Source: Streptomyces purpureus
Lineage (GTDB): Bacteria; Actinomycetota; Actinomycetes; Streptomycetales; Streptomycetaceae
Reading direction: 5' to 3'
DNA length: 43,021 nt
Assembly: GCF_014648195.1 (NCBI RefSeq)
Contig: NZ_BMQQ01000035.1
Span: 18,824-61,844, forward strand
Under the pieces are notes generated by a model that searched no databases, had not been told where the DNA came from, and saw nothing but the letters and a program-made list of their open reading frames with translations. This document shows positions 7,934-16,039 of this stretch, in pieces. The first letter of the stretch is position 1, and every line of letters begins with the position of its first letter. A program made the position numbers and the translations under genes.

Positions 7934-8488
7934 TCAGGGGCCGAGTTCCTTCACCAGCAGCTCGAACTGCAGGTCGTCGCGGAGCGGGACGCCGAACCGC
8001 TCGTCGCCGTACGGGAAGGGCGTCATCCTTCCCGTACGGCGGTAGCCCCGCCGCTCGTACCAAGCGATCAGCTCCTCGCGGACCGAGATCACGGTCATGT
8101 GCATCTCGCGCACGCCCCAGCCCTCGCGGACCTGACGCTCCGCCTCGGCCATGATCTGGCGCCCCAGACCGGCGCCCTGGGTGCCGGGCCGGACGGCGAA
8201 CATACCGAAGTAGGCGGCCTCGCCACGGCGTTCCAGCTGGCAGCAGCCGATCAGCTCGCCGTCGCACTCCACCACGAGCAGGCGCGAGCCGGGGGCTGTG
8301 ACGACCTGGCGCACGGCGTCCGCGTCGGTGCGCCGGCCGTCGAGGATGTCCGCCTCGGTGGTCCAGCCGGAACGGCTGGAGTCGCCGCGGTAGGCGGACT
8401 CGACGAGGGACACCAGAGCGGGCACATCGGCCTCGACGGCGTCCCGGTAGCTGAGCTGTCCGGCACTCCGGAGTGCGGCGGTGTCCAT
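7934..8488 (-). CDS. GNAT family N-acetyltransferase
   Basis: Encodes 184 residues. The acetyl-CoA-binding motif A is clear (YFGMFAVRPGTQGAGLGRQIM, with the Q/RxxGxG/A turn as GTQGAGLG), and motif B follows as MTVISVREELIAWYERRGY. The N terminus (LSYRDAVEADVPALVSLVESAYRG) is the usual GNAT opening. The acyl acceptor is unknown; the family ranges from small-molecule detoxification to protein acetylation. It is convergent with the GDPD gene and divergent from the DUF5134 gene. Confidence 0.85.
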   Translation of the reverse strand: MDTAALRSAGQLSYRDAVEADVPALVSLVESAYRGDSSRSGWTTEADILDGRRTDADAVRQVVTAPGSRLLVVECDGELIGCCQLERRGEAAYFGMFAVRPGTQGAGLGRQIMAEAERQVREGWGVREMHMTVISVREELIAWYERRGYRRTGRMTPFPYGDERFGVPLRDDLQFELLVKELGP

Positions 8489-8653
8489 GGTCTTCCAGTC
8501 TCCCCTCACGGCGGTGTCGCTGCCCCAGAGCGTAACGGGACAGGCGCGCTCCCTCTGCACACCTCCTCGTACATCTGTGCGCTCGCGTGCGACCGTCGTG
8601 CCCAGGGCATTCCTCAGGAGACCGTCTGTCACCGTCGAAGGGGGAGGTGGCCC

Positions 8654-9235
8654 GTGCACGGACCGTCGATGGCGGGCTGGCTGCTGGTGGTGCTGTGCGC
8701 GGCGGCCGGGACGTACTGCCTGCTGCGCCGCCACGGCTGCGCGGGTGAGGACCGCAGGGCGGCGGGTGGTGAGGCGCTGATGGCGTTCGGTATGGCGGTG
8801 ATGGCGCTGCCGGCCGCCGTGGTGGCCCAGCCCCAGTGGGCCTGGCTGGTGTACGCGGTGGTGTTCGGCGCCGCGGCCGTGCGGGCGCTGTGGGCCGTGC
8901 GGCCGTGGGCGGGGCGCCACCTGCCGCACCATCTGCACCATTTGATGGGGTCGCTGGCGATGGTGTACATGGCCGTGGCGATGACGGGGACCTGGTCCGG
9001 GGCGGGGGGCGCGCACGTGGGGCACTCGGTGGCCTCCGGCGCGTCGGGCATACCCCTGCTGACGGGCGTGCTGCTGCTCTACTACTCGGGGTACGTCCTG
9101 CGAACCGGGTCCCGGCTGGTGCCCGTGGCCGCGCACCCGGGTGGAGCCCTCGCGTGGAGCGTCCGTCCGGAGCTGGCGCTGGCCTGCCGGCTCTCGATGG
9201 GGATGGCCATGCTGGCGATGCTGTTCACGCTCTGA
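8654..9235 (+). CDS. DUF5134 membrane protein
   Basis: Encodes 193 residues starting at a GTG that follows GGGGGAGGTGGCCC. There are five or six hydrophobic segments (about residues 5-21, 38-55, 58-72, 92-108, 122-142, 172-190) with a His-rich loop between the third and fourth (GRHLPHHLHHLMG), which could bind a metal. This matches the actinobacterial DUF5134 family, function unknown. Its neighbour is an M56 membrane metallopeptidase, a pairing that suggests a shared envelope role (inference). Confidence 0.8.
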   Translation: MHGPSMAGWLLVVLCAAAGTYCLLRRHGCAGEDRRAAGGEALMAFGMAVMALPAAVVAQPQWAWLVYAVVFGAAAVRALWAVRPWAGRHLPHHLHHLMGSLAMVYMAVAMTGTWSGAGGAHVGHSVASGASGIPLLTGVLLLYYSGYVLRTGSRLVPVAAHPGGALAWSVRPELALACRLSMGMAMLAMLFTL

Positions 9236-9242
9236 GGCCCCA

Positions 9243-9261
9243 CCGGACGCGGGCCGTCCGG
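9243..9261. terminator. hairpin after the DUF5134 gene
   Basis: CCGGACG (9243-9249) and CGTCCGG (9255-9261) form a 7-bp perfect stem with a 5-nt loop just after the DUF5134 stop codon. No T-tract follows, as is usual in Streptomyces. Confidence 0.5.
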
Positions 9262-9340
9262 GGCGGCGAGGGCCGTGGCGTACGTCACTTGGCGCGCGAG
9301 GCCATACCCGGGAGTACGAGCGCACTCATAGGCTGGCGCC

Positions 9341-10276
9341 ATGTTGGTCTCCCTCGCGCTGCTCGCGCTCGGCGCCCTGACCGCCGTCGTGGGTCCACGG
9401 CTTCTGCCCCGGGCCGACTGGGTGGAGCGAGAGCCCGTGGTGGCGCTGTGGGTGTGGCAGTGCGTGGTGGGCGCGGTGCTGCTGAGCTTCGCGCTGTCGA
9501 TGACCTTCAGCGCGGCCGCGGCCTGGCAGGCCGTACGGGGCCACGTGTTCGCGCCCGCGCCCCGGGGCGTCGTCGAGGCGTACGCACTGGGCACCCATCA
9601 GCCGTGGTCGGCCGCGCTCGCCGTGGTGCTGGCCGGGGGCGGGCTGTGGACGGGCGCCATGCTCACCCGCGAGATCCGCCGCGCGGCGGCCCGGCGCCGC
9701 CTGCGCCGCGGTGAACTGCTCGTACGTGCCCCGCTGTTGCCTGGCGAGGAGCCGGGCGAGGAACCGCTGGTGGTGCTGGAGGGCGAGCGGCCGGATGCCT
9801 GGTGGATGCCGGGAGCTGCTCCTCAACTGGTCGTCACCACCGCCGCGTTGCGGCGGCTGAAAGGCCGTCAGCTCGATGCGGTGCTCGCCCATGAGCAGGG
9901 GCACGCGCGCGCCCGGCACGACTGGCTGCTGCACTGTTCGGCGGCGCTGGCGGACGGTTTTCCGGGGGTACCGGTGTTCGCCGCGTTCCGTGCGGAGATG
10001 CACCGGCTCGTCGAGCTGGCCGCCGACGACGTGGCGTCGCGGCGGTTCGGGCGGCTCACGATCGCGCTGGCGCTGGTCGAACTCAACGAGCACCGGGGCG
10101 TGTTCGGGCCCTGTCCGACTCCCGACTCCGAGCTGCCGCGGCGCGTGAACCGGCTGCTCACGGCGGCGCCCCGGCTCACCGCGGGCCGGCGCCTGCGGCT
10201 CACGGCGGCGGCCGCGCTGGTGCCCGTGGTGCCGCTTCTGGTGGCATTCGTGCCCGGGCTCAGCGCGCTGGGATAG
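9341..10276 (+). CDS. M56 family membrane metallopeptidase
   Basis: Encodes 311 residues. It has N-terminal membrane segments (residues about 1-18, 33-55, 85-105), the zinc motif HEQGH near residue 184, a distal ELAADD acid near residue 224 and a C-terminal membrane helix near 290-305. This is the BlaR1/MecR1-like peptidase architecture without the penicillin-sensing domain. In many bacteria such proteins cleave a BlaI-type repressor; no BlaI gene is visible in this window. There is no ribosome site before the ATG, and TAGGCT at 9329-9334 could be a -10 for a leaderless transcript. Confidence 0.85.
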   Translation: MLVSLALLALGALTAVVGPRLLPRADWVEREPVVALWVWQCVVGAVLLSFALSMTFSAAAAWQAVRGHVFAPAPRGVVEAYALGTHQPWSAALAVVLAGGGLWTGAMLTREIRRAAARRRLRRGELLVRAPLLPGEEPGEEPLVVLEGERPDAWWMPGAAPQLVVTTAALRRLKGRQLDAVLAHEQGHARARHDWLLHCSAALADGFPGVPVFAAFRAEMHRLVELAADDVASRRFGRLTIALALVELNEHRGVFGPCPTPDSELPRRVNRLLTAAPRLTAGRRLRLTAAAALVPVVPLLVAFVPGLSALG

Positions 10277-10308
10277 CTCCGCTGACCGGCTTCGGGGAAG
10301 ATCGCCCC

Positions 10309-11052
10309 ATGCGCTCCTCCACTCCCGGCGCCCCGCCCACCCTGCTGTCCGCCCGGACCTGGGCGCTGTGGACCGGCGCGCTCTCCGCGGTCCTGCTGGT
10401 TCTCGTGGCCGTCGACTGGGCGCCCCTGATCTCGGTCGACCGGAAGGTGGCCCACAGGCTGCACCGCGACGCGGTGGCCGAGCCCGGGCTCACCGAGGCG
10501 AACCAGGTGCTGAGCGACTGGGTGTGGGACCCCTGGACGATGCGGGCCCTGATCGCCGTGGCCGTGGTCGCCCTGTGGTGGCGGGGGCAGCGGCGGCTCG
10601 CGCTCTGGGTGGCCGCGACGAGCGTGCTGGCCACCGTCGTCCAGCAGGGGCTGAAGACCGCGCTGGGCCGTGAGCGGCCCCGGTGGCCCGATCCGGTGGA
10701 CTTCGCGCACTACGCCGCGTACCCCTCGGGCCACGCCATGACCGCCGCCGTCACCTGCGGCCTGCTGCTGTGGCTGCTCGCCCGCCGGTACCCCGGCCCA
10801 CGGCTGTGGTGGGCCGCCGTAGCGCTCGCCGTGGTGTCCGTGCTCGGGGTCGGACTGACCCGGATCTACCTCGGGGTCCACTGGATCACCGACGTGGTGG
10901 GCGGCTGGCTGCTCGGCGCGCTGACGGTGGCCCTCGCTGTCCTCCTCTACGGGAGAGGAGGAGGATGGAGGCAAGGACATGAGGGCAGGCCGAAACCGCC
11001 TGTCCTGAGGCGATCCCCCGCGTCGCCCCAGAACAGACGGCCACCCCGCTGA
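10309..11052 (+). CDS. PAP2 family phosphatase
   Basis: Encodes 247 residues. All three PAP2 phosphatase motifs are present: KTALGRERP (KX6RP), YPSGHAMTA (PSGH) and TRIYLGVHWITD (SRX5HX3D form with Thr for Ser). About six hydrophobic helices place it in the membrane. Family members dephosphorylate phosphatidic acid or undecaprenyl pyrophosphate on the outer face of the membrane. The last 30 residues are basic and proline-rich and probably cytoplasmic. It follows the M56 gene by 32 bp on the same strand. Confidence 0.9.
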   Translation: MRSSTPGAPPTLLSARTWALWTGALSAVLLVLVAVDWAPLISVDRKVAHRLHRDAVAEPGLTEANQVLSDWVWDPWTMRALIAVAVVALWWRGQRRLALWVAATSVLATVVQQGLKTALGRERPRWPDPVDFAHYAAYPSGHAMTAAVTCGLLLWLLARRYPGPRLWWAAVALAVVSVLGVGLTRIYLGVHWITDVVGGWLLGALTVALAVLLYGRGGGWRQGHEGRPKPPVLRRSPASPQNRRPPR

Positions 11053-11088
11053 CCAGCCACGAAGGGCGTCGCACCGGGACGCGCTGAG

Positions 11089-11106
11089 TATATTGGCTGG
11101 GAGCCA
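11089..11106 (+). promoter_or_regulatory. promoter -10 and palindromic operator of the TetR gene
   Basis: TATATT at 11089-11094 resembles a -10 element. It abuts a perfect inverted repeat TGGCT-GGG-AGCCA (11094-11106), placed 20 bp upstream of the TetR start codon. Such a position is typical for autorepression by TetR proteins. The assignment of this regulator to the site is inference. Confidence 0.45.
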
Positions 11107-11125
11107 GTCAACGCAGGAGTTAAGC

Positions 11126-11815
11126 ATGTCCCCGCGGAGCGCAGAGGTCAATGAAGAGCTGAGGCGGCGTTCCCGCGAGCGGCTCCTCCAGGCGACCGTG
11201 GAGCTGGTCGGCGAGCGAGGCTACGAGGCCACGACCTTGGGAGACATCGCGGACCGGGCGGGTGCCGCCCGCGGACTGATCTCGTACTACTTTCCTGGCA
11301 AACGCCAGCTGCTCCAGTCCGCCGTGCACCGGCTGATGCATCTGACGCTGCAGGCGGCGCTGGAGCGCGAGCCGCGCACGGAGGACGGGCGCGAACTGCT
11401 GGCCCGGGCGATCGACGCGATCCTGGGGCTCGCCGTCGACCAGCCCGTGCTGATGCGCGCGCACATGGCCGGAATCCTGCAGGCGGAGGGTTTTGTGCAG
11501 TGCCCCGAACAGCAGCGGCTGGCCTTTCTGCTGCGGGACACGGTCCGACGGTACGGCTCCGATCAGGTGGACGCGGACTATCCGCTGCTGCGGGCGCTGC
11601 TGATGGGCGCGGTCTTCGCGGTGCTGCTGCCCGGTGCGCCGATGCCGCGGGCCCGGCTGCGGGCGGAGCTCTTCCAGCGCTACGGGCTGGGCCTGGAGCT
11701 GGGGATGCCGCCGCCGGAGGATGCCCCCGGCGGCGGCACGCCGGTCACCGGCCCGGCGCTGACGCCGGCCCGGCCGCCGGCTCAGTCGTCGTCGTTGTCG
11801 AAGTCGTCGAAGTAG
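11126..11815 (+). CDS. TetR/AcrR family transcriptional regulator
   Basis: Encodes 229 residues, starting at an ATG after CAGGAGTTAAGC. The N-terminal TetR DNA-binding domain is clear: RERLLQATVELVGERGYEATTLGDIADRAGAARGLISYYFPGKRQLL. The C-terminal ligand domain (residues about 70-200) is helical and has no recognisable ligand motif. The Pro/Gly-rich last 30 residues overlap by 34 bp the end of the convergent LVIVD gene, and a strong hairpin lies inside the coding sequence at 11707-11737. A palindrome just upstream suggests autoregulation. The target genes are unknown. Confidence 0.9.
   Translation: MSPRSAEVNEELRRRSRERLLQATVELVGERGYEATTLGDIADRAGAARGLISYYFPGKRQLLQSAVHRLMHLTLQAALEREPRTEDGRELLARAIDAILGLAVDQPVLMRAHMAGILQAEGFVQCPEQQRLAFLLRDTVRRYGSDQVDADYPLLRALLMGAVFAVLLPGAPMPRARLRAELFQRYGLGLELGMPPPEDAPGGGTPVTGPALTPARPPAQSSSLSKSSK
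11707..11737 (-). terminator. 11-bp hairpin inside the TetR 3' coding region, likely terminator for LVIVD gene
   Basis: GCCGCCGCCGG (11707-11717) and CCGGCGGCGGC (11727-11737) form a perfect 11-bp stem with a 9-nt loop. It lies 45 bp past the stop codon of the minus-strand LVIVD gene, where a terminator would be expected, yet is also translated as part of TetR. Confidence 0.5.
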
Positions 11816-13305
11816 TCCGGCTGGGTCTGGACGTTGAGCGCGTCCATCCGGATCCGCTTCGCCGGGTCGGTGCGGCGGTCGTCGAGCCTCAGCACGTCGA
11901 AGCCCTTGGCCATGTCGTTCGAGTAGATGTGTCCGTTGTAGTAGTACGCGGACCAGGAGCCGCCGGAGCGGATCACGTCGGTGCTGAGCGGGCCGCGTTC
12001 GAAGTAGGCGATCTCCTTGGGCTTGGCGGAGTCGGTGAAGTCCCAGACGGAGACGCCGCCCTGGTACCAGCCCTGGACCATGAGGTCCTTGCCCTTGACC
12101 GGGATCAGCGAGCCGTTGTGGGCGACGCAGTTCTCGGTGTCGGCCTGGTGGCGCGGGATCTTGAAGTAGCTGCGGAAGACCAGCTTGCGGTGGTCGCCCT
12201 TGCCGACGATGTCGTAGACGCCGTTGGCGCCGCGGTTCGGTCCGACGGCGGCGTTGCAGGTGGCAGCGGAGCCACCGCCGAGCTCGTCGGTGTAGACGAC
12301 CTTGTTGGCCTTCTGGTTGAAGGTGGCGGAGTGCCAGAACGCGAAGTTCACATTGTCCTGGACCCGGTCGATCACCTTCGGGTTGGCGGGGTCCTTGATG
12401 GAGAACAGGATGCCGTCGCCCATACAGGCCCCGGCCGCCAGGTCCTTGGAGGGCAGCACGGTGATGTCGTGGCAGCCGGTCGTCTTCCGTACGCCCGGGT
12501 TGGTGGGCGGGCCGGGGTTGCCGCCGCCGTCGGGTCCCTCACCCGGGAAGAGCACCGGGAAGTTCACGACCGCGGCCCGCTGCGGTGCCTTGCGCGGGAC
12601 CTTGATCACCGAGATGCCGTCGTGCGGTGGCTGACAGTCGGGGAACGCCGCGTCGGGCGAGTAGGAGGACACGTAGATGTAGACGTCGCGGCGCTCGGGC
12701 ACCAGCGTGTGGGTGTGGGAGCCACAGGCCGTCTCGACCGAGGCGACGTACTTGGGGTTGCGGACGTCGCTGATGTCGAAGATCTTCATGCCCTCCCAGG
12801 AGGACTTCTCCGTGGCGGGCTGGGTGGTGCTCGCGCAGGAGTCGTCGCTCCGGGAGGAGTCGGTGGACAGGAAGAGCAGGTTTCCGGAGACCGAGACGTC
12901 GTTCTGCGATCCGGGGCACAGGACCTGCGCGACGGTCTTGGGGGCCTTCGGGTTGCTGATGTCGAAGATCCGGAAGCCGTCGTAGTTGCCGGCGAAGGCG
13001 TACCGGCCCTGGAAGGCCAGGTCCGAGTTGGTGCCCTGGAGGGCGTCCTTCGGGATGTTCGCGACGTGCGTGATGTTGGCGCTGTGGACGATCTGGTCCA
13101 CGCCGGGGATCTCGCCGGACCGGATGGCGGCCTTGGCTTCGGCCGCCTGCTCGGACGTCACCGAGCTCTGGGTGGGGGGAGCGTCTCCGGGGTCGGGGAT
13201 GGCGGCCGCGGGTCCGGCCGTCAGCAGGGTGGCCAGCAGTCCGGCCGCGGCTGTCGCCACACCCAGACGTCTGCGCCGCGTACGCGTGGTTCGCAACGAG
13301 GTCAC
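11782..13305 (-). CDS. secreted LVIVD beta-propeller protein
   Basis: Encodes 507 residues from a GTG preceded by AAGGGAGGACGCA. A typical Streptomyces signal peptide is present: a twin-basic N region (TTRTRRRRLG), a hydrophobic stretch to about residue 30, and an AAA-type cleavage site before IPDPG. The mature part has repeated LVIVD-type blades such as FRIFDISNPKAPK, MKIFDISDVRNPKYV and VSVWDFTDSAKPKEIAYF, plus several Cys that could pair. The C terminus is Asp-rich (YFDDFDNDDD). It is probably an extracellular or surface beta-propeller of unknown ligand. It is divergent from a DUF305 lipoprotein, a partnership seen elsewhere in actinomycetes. Confidence 0.85.
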   Translation of the reverse strand: MTSLRTTRTRRRRLGVATAAAGLLATLLTAGPAAAIPDPGDAPPTQSSVTSEQAAEAKAAIRSGEIPGVDQIVHSANITHVANIPKDALQGTNSDLAFQGRYAFAGNYDGFRIFDISNPKAPKTVAQVLCPGSQNDVSVSGNLLFLSTDSSRSDDSCASTTQPATEKSSWEGMKIFDISDVRNPKYVASVETACGSHTHTLVPERRDVYIYVSSYSPDAAFPDCQPPHDGISVIKVPRKAPQRAAVVNFPVLFPGEGPDGGGNPGPPTNPGVRKTTGCHDITVLPSKDLAAGACMGDGILFSIKDPANPKVIDRVQDNVNFAFWHSATFNQKANKVVYTDELGGGSAATCNAAVGPNRGANGVYDIVGKGDHRKLVFRSYFKIPRHQADTENCVAHNGSLIPVKGKDLMVQGWYQGGVSVWDFTDSAKPKEIAYFERGPLSTDVIRSGGSWSAYYYNGHIYSNDMAKGFDVLRLDDRRTDPAKRIRMDALNVQTQPDYFDDFDNDDD

Positions 13306-13362
13306 TGCGTCCTCCCTTGTCTCCGTTCGCAGGGGAACGGGTCACGGACCCCGGCAGTATCT

Positions 13363-13389
13363 TCCTTTGCATGGACATCTCAACAGATG
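13363..13389 (-). promoter_or_regulatory. LVIVD promoter with palindrome over the -35
   Basis: On the minus strand TTGAGA (13383-13378) is followed after 16-17 bp by GATACT/ATACTG, a plausible sigma-70-type promoter about 60 bp upstream of the LVIVD start. The -35 lies inside a perfect inverted repeat CATCT-CAAC-AGATG (13376-13389), so a repressor bound there would block it. Confidence 0.4.
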
Positions 13390-13485
13390 GCAACAGAGAC
13401 GTCCTGCAAGTTTTTGATCAGTCGTGTCGGAAACAGTGCTAGAAGCTGTCCCGCCCCGCCACCCAGCCGCACCAAGGAGGTCACC

Positions 13486-14142
13486 GTGCCGAACCGCAGA
13501 GCCATGCGCGCCCGCTCGGCCGCCGTCGCCGCGACCGTCGCCGGCGCCCTGTTCACGCTGGTCGCCTGCGAATCGGAGCCCCCGGCCGCGTCCGGCGCCG
13601 CCGCGGACGGGGGGCCGGTGGTCGTGGCCCCGGGCAGGCCGGGCGAGCCGGCCCGCACCATCTCACCCGAGGAGGCCGCCCGTTCGGTGGCCGACGACTC
13701 ACCCAACTCGGCCGACTTCCGCTACGCCCAAATGATGATCACGCACCACGCGCAGGCGCTGACGATGACCGCCCTCGCGCCGGACCGGGCCGCTTCCCCG
13801 CAGGTGAAGAAGGTGGCCGCGCGGATCGCCGCCGCCCAGCAGCCGGAGATCGGTGCCATGCGGGGCTGGCTGAAAGCCCACGGCGGCCCTCGGCCCAGCA
13901 CCGGCCACGACCACCACACCATGCCGGGTATGGCCACCGAGGCGCAGCTGACCCAGCTCCGCGCCGCCCGGGGCACGGCCTTCGACGAACTCTTCCTGAA
14001 GCTGATGACGACCCACCACCAGGGTGCGGTGACCATGGCCGCCGAGGCCCTCTCCGAGGGCAACAACGTGCAGATCGAGGAGATGGCCAACGACGTGATC
14101 GCCCAGCAGACGGCCGAGATCAACCGGATGCGTTCGCTCTGA
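13486..14142 (+). CDS. DUF305 lipoprotein
   Basis: Encodes 218 residues from a GTG preceded by AAGGAGGTCACC. An N-terminal lipoprotein signal ends in the lipobox LVAC with Cys at residue 28, so the mature protein is anchored outside the membrane. Two DUF305 half-domains carry conserved His pairs: YAQMMITHHAQALTMT and LMTTHHQGAVTMA; a His/Met-rich linker (STGHDHHTMPGM) joins them. The His/Met pattern suggests metal binding, and DUF305 proteins often accompany copper-handling genes. It is divergent from the secreted LVIVD protein, and the two probably act together at the surface (inference). Confidence 0.9.
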   Translation: MPNRRAMRARSAAVAATVAGALFTLVACESEPPAASGAAADGGPVVVAPGRPGEPARTISPEEAARSVADDSPNSADFRYAQMMITHHAQALTMTALAPDRAASPQVKKVAARIAAAQQPEIGAMRGWLKAHGGPRPSTGHDHHTMPGMATEAQLTQLRAARGTAFDELFLKLMTTHHQGAVTMAAEALSEGNNVQIEEMANDVIAQQTAEINRMRSL

Positions 14143-14250
14143 GCGCGGCGGTGTGACCGGCGGGGGCCGGCCGCGACATCACCCGCGCGCCTCTCCCGTC
14201 CGGGGCGCGGCGGTGCGATGCTGGAAACCCCGGTGGGAAGGAGTACGGCC

Positions 14251-15597
14251 GTGCTGCGTGTCGCCGTCGTCGGTTCCGGACCCAGCGGGGTCTACGCCGC
14301 CCAGTCGCTGGTGGAGCAGACCCTGGTGCCCGATGTCCGGGTGCACGTCCTGGACCGGCTCCCCTGCCCGTACGGCCTGGTGCGGTACGGGGTCGCCCCC
14401 GACCACCAGAAGATCAAGTCCCTGCAGAACAATCTGCGCACCGTCCTGGAGCACGAGCGGATCGGCTTCGTCGGCAATGTGGAGATCGGGGCGCACGGCC
14501 TCACCCCGCAGCGGCTCCTCGGGCTCTACCACGCGGTGGTCTACTGCGTGGGCGCCGCGCGCGACCGCCGGCTAGGAGTACCGGGCGAGGACCTGCCCGG
14601 AAGCGTCTCAGCCACCGACTTCGTCTCCTGGTACAGCGCCCACCCGGACGCAGCGGGCAACGGTTTCGCGCTGGGGGCCCGCTCGGCCGTGGTGATCGGG
14701 GTGGGGAACGTGGCGGTGGACGTCACCCGCATCCTGGCGCGCGGGGCGGACGAGTTGCGTCCGACCGATGTGCCGGAGACCGCGCTGACGGCGCTGGCGG
14801 GATCCCTGGTGCGAGAGGTGCACATGGTGGGCCGGCGGGGGCCCGGGCAGGCCAAGTTCACCACCAAGGAACTGCGCGAGCTGGGTGCGCTGCCCGGAGC
14901 CGATGTGGTCGTGAACCCCGAGGACCTCGCGCTCGATCCGGCGTTCGCCGACCCGTCCGGGCTGCCCGCGGTCAACCGGCGCAACCTGGAGGTCGTGCGG
15001 AGCTGGTCCGACCGGCACCCGCGCGGCCTGGACCGCCGGATCACGCTGCGGTTCTTCCTGCGGCCGGCCGAGTTCCTGGAGGCGGACGGCCGGGTGGCCG
15101 GGGTGCGGTTCGAGCGGACGGTTCCGGATGGAGCCGGCGGGGTGCGGGGCACGGGTGCGTACGAGGACATCGAGGCCCAGCTGGTGCTGCGGGCGGTCGG
15201 GTACCGGGGCGCGCCGCCGGTCGGGCTCCCCTTCGACGAGCGGCGCGGGACGGTGCCGCACAGCGCGGGGCGCGTGCTGCGGGACGGCGCGCCGTCCCTG
15301 GGCGAGTACGTGGCCGGCTGGATCAAGCGGGGCCCGACCGGTGTGATCGGCACCAACCGCCCCTGCGCCAAGGAGACGGTCACCTCCCTGCTCTCGGACA
15401 CCCACGCGCTGGCCCGGCGGACCGTCGAGGAGGACCCGCTCGCGGCGATGAGGGCGCTGGGGCACCATCCGGTCGAGTGGCCGGGCTGGCTGGCCATCGA
15501 GGAGGCGGAGGCCGCCCTGGGCCGCTCGCTGGGCCGCCAGACGGTGAAGATCCCGGACTGGGCGGGGCTGCGCGGAGCGGCACTGGGCCCCGGCTGA
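14251..15597 (+). CDS. fprA: FprA-type ferredoxin/adrenodoxin-NADP+ reductase
   Basis: Encodes 448 residues from a GTG spaced 7 nt after GGAAGGAG; an ATG 33 bp upstream is less well placed. The FAD site AVVGSGPSGVYAAQSL is at the N terminus, followed by LPCPYGLVRYGVAPDHQKIK, the NADP site VIGVGNVAVDVTRIL, VGRRGPGQAKFTTKELREL and the C-terminal FAD contact AGWIKRGPTGVIGTNR. This is the adrenodoxin-reductase-like FprA architecture, about the length of mycobacterial FprA. It passes electrons from NADPH to ferredoxins, usually serving P450s or other redox enzymes. No ferredoxin or P450 gene is in this window. A hairpin follows the stop. Confidence 0.9.
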   Translation: MLRVAVVGSGPSGVYAAQSLVEQTLVPDVRVHVLDRLPCPYGLVRYGVAPDHQKIKSLQNNLRTVLEHERIGFVGNVEIGAHGLTPQRLLGLYHAVVYCVGAARDRRLGVPGEDLPGSVSATDFVSWYSAHPDAAGNGFALGARSAVVIGVGNVAVDVTRILARGADELRPTDVPETALTALAGSLVREVHMVGRRGPGQAKFTTKELRELGALPGADVVVNPEDLALDPAFADPSGLPAVNRRNLEVVRSWSDRHPRGLDRRITLRFFLRPAEFLEADGRVAGVRFERTVPDGAGGVRGTGAYEDIEAQLVLRAVGYRGAPPVGLPFDERRGTVPHSAGRVLRDGAPSLGEYVAGWIKRGPTGVIGTNRPCAKETVTSLLSDTHALARRTVEEDPLAAMRALGHHPVEWPGWLAIEEAEAALGRSLGRQTVKIPDWAGLRGAALGPG

Positions 15598-15600
15598 GGA

Positions 15601-15619
15601 GGCCGCCGGGCCGGCGGCC
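15601..15619. terminator. hairpin between convergent fprA and ArsR genes
   Basis: GGCCGCCGG and CCGGCGGCC form a near-continuous palindrome directly after the fprA stop codon, 41 bp from the convergent ArsR stop. It likely serves both genes. Confidence 0.6.
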
Positions 15620-15660
15620 CTCCCAGGGGCGCCAGGCGCCGGACCGGCGGACTGGGGCGG

Positions 15661-16011
15661 TCAGGTGCCGGACGGGCGGGCCGCCTCGGCGTCGGCCGCG
15701 GCGAGGACGCCGGCCAGCAGGCCGGGGAAGAGCGCCTCGAGGTCGTCACGGCGTATGCCGTTCATCTTGGCCGTCCCCCGGTAGGTCTGCCGGATCACCC
15801 CGCTCTCGCGCAGGACGCGGAAGTGGTGCGTGGTGGTCGACTTGGTGACCGGCAGGTCGAAGTACGAGCAGGACAGCTCGTCCTCGGCCGCGGCCAGTTC
15901 ACGGACCACCTGGAGCCGGACAGGGTCGGCGAGCGCGTGCAGGACGCCCTCCAGGCGGATCTCGGCGCGCGTGGGGTGCTCGAGAGAGCGGGGGGTGGCG
16001 GCGGTGGTCAC
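15661..16011 (-). CDS. ArsR-type helix-turn-helix regulator
   Basis: Encodes 116 residues from a GTG preceded by GGAGCCGCA. It has the ArsR winged-helix layout: LEGVLHALADPVRLQVVRELAAAEDELSC, the recognition helix around VTKSTTTHHFRVLRESGV and a wing before KMNGIRRDDLEALFPG. There is no CXC metal motif of the ArsR/SmtB metal sensors, though a single CSYFD cysteine could serve in redox or ligand sensing. It is divergent from an Old Yellow Enzyme gene across two near-identical palindromes, so it almost certainly represses both. Similar ArsR-OYE pairs respond to electrophiles or quinones (inference). Confidence 0.9.
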   Translation of the reverse strand: MTTAATPRSLEHPTRAEIRLEGVLHALADPVRLQVVRELAAAEDELSCSYFDLPVTKSTTTHHFRVLRESGVIRQTYRGTAKMNGIRRDDLEALFPGLLAGVLAAADAEAARPSGT

Positions 16012-16039
16012 TGCGGCTCCACTTCGTCCGGGGACTCCA

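Noticed and set aside
11500..14142. An 880-codon plus-strand frame running through the LVIVD gene into DUF305
   Set aside because: It is antisense to the well-supported LVIVD gene over most of its length, and its translation there is Val/Gly/Asp-rich shadow sequence. Only the last 218 codons, from 13486, are a real gene.
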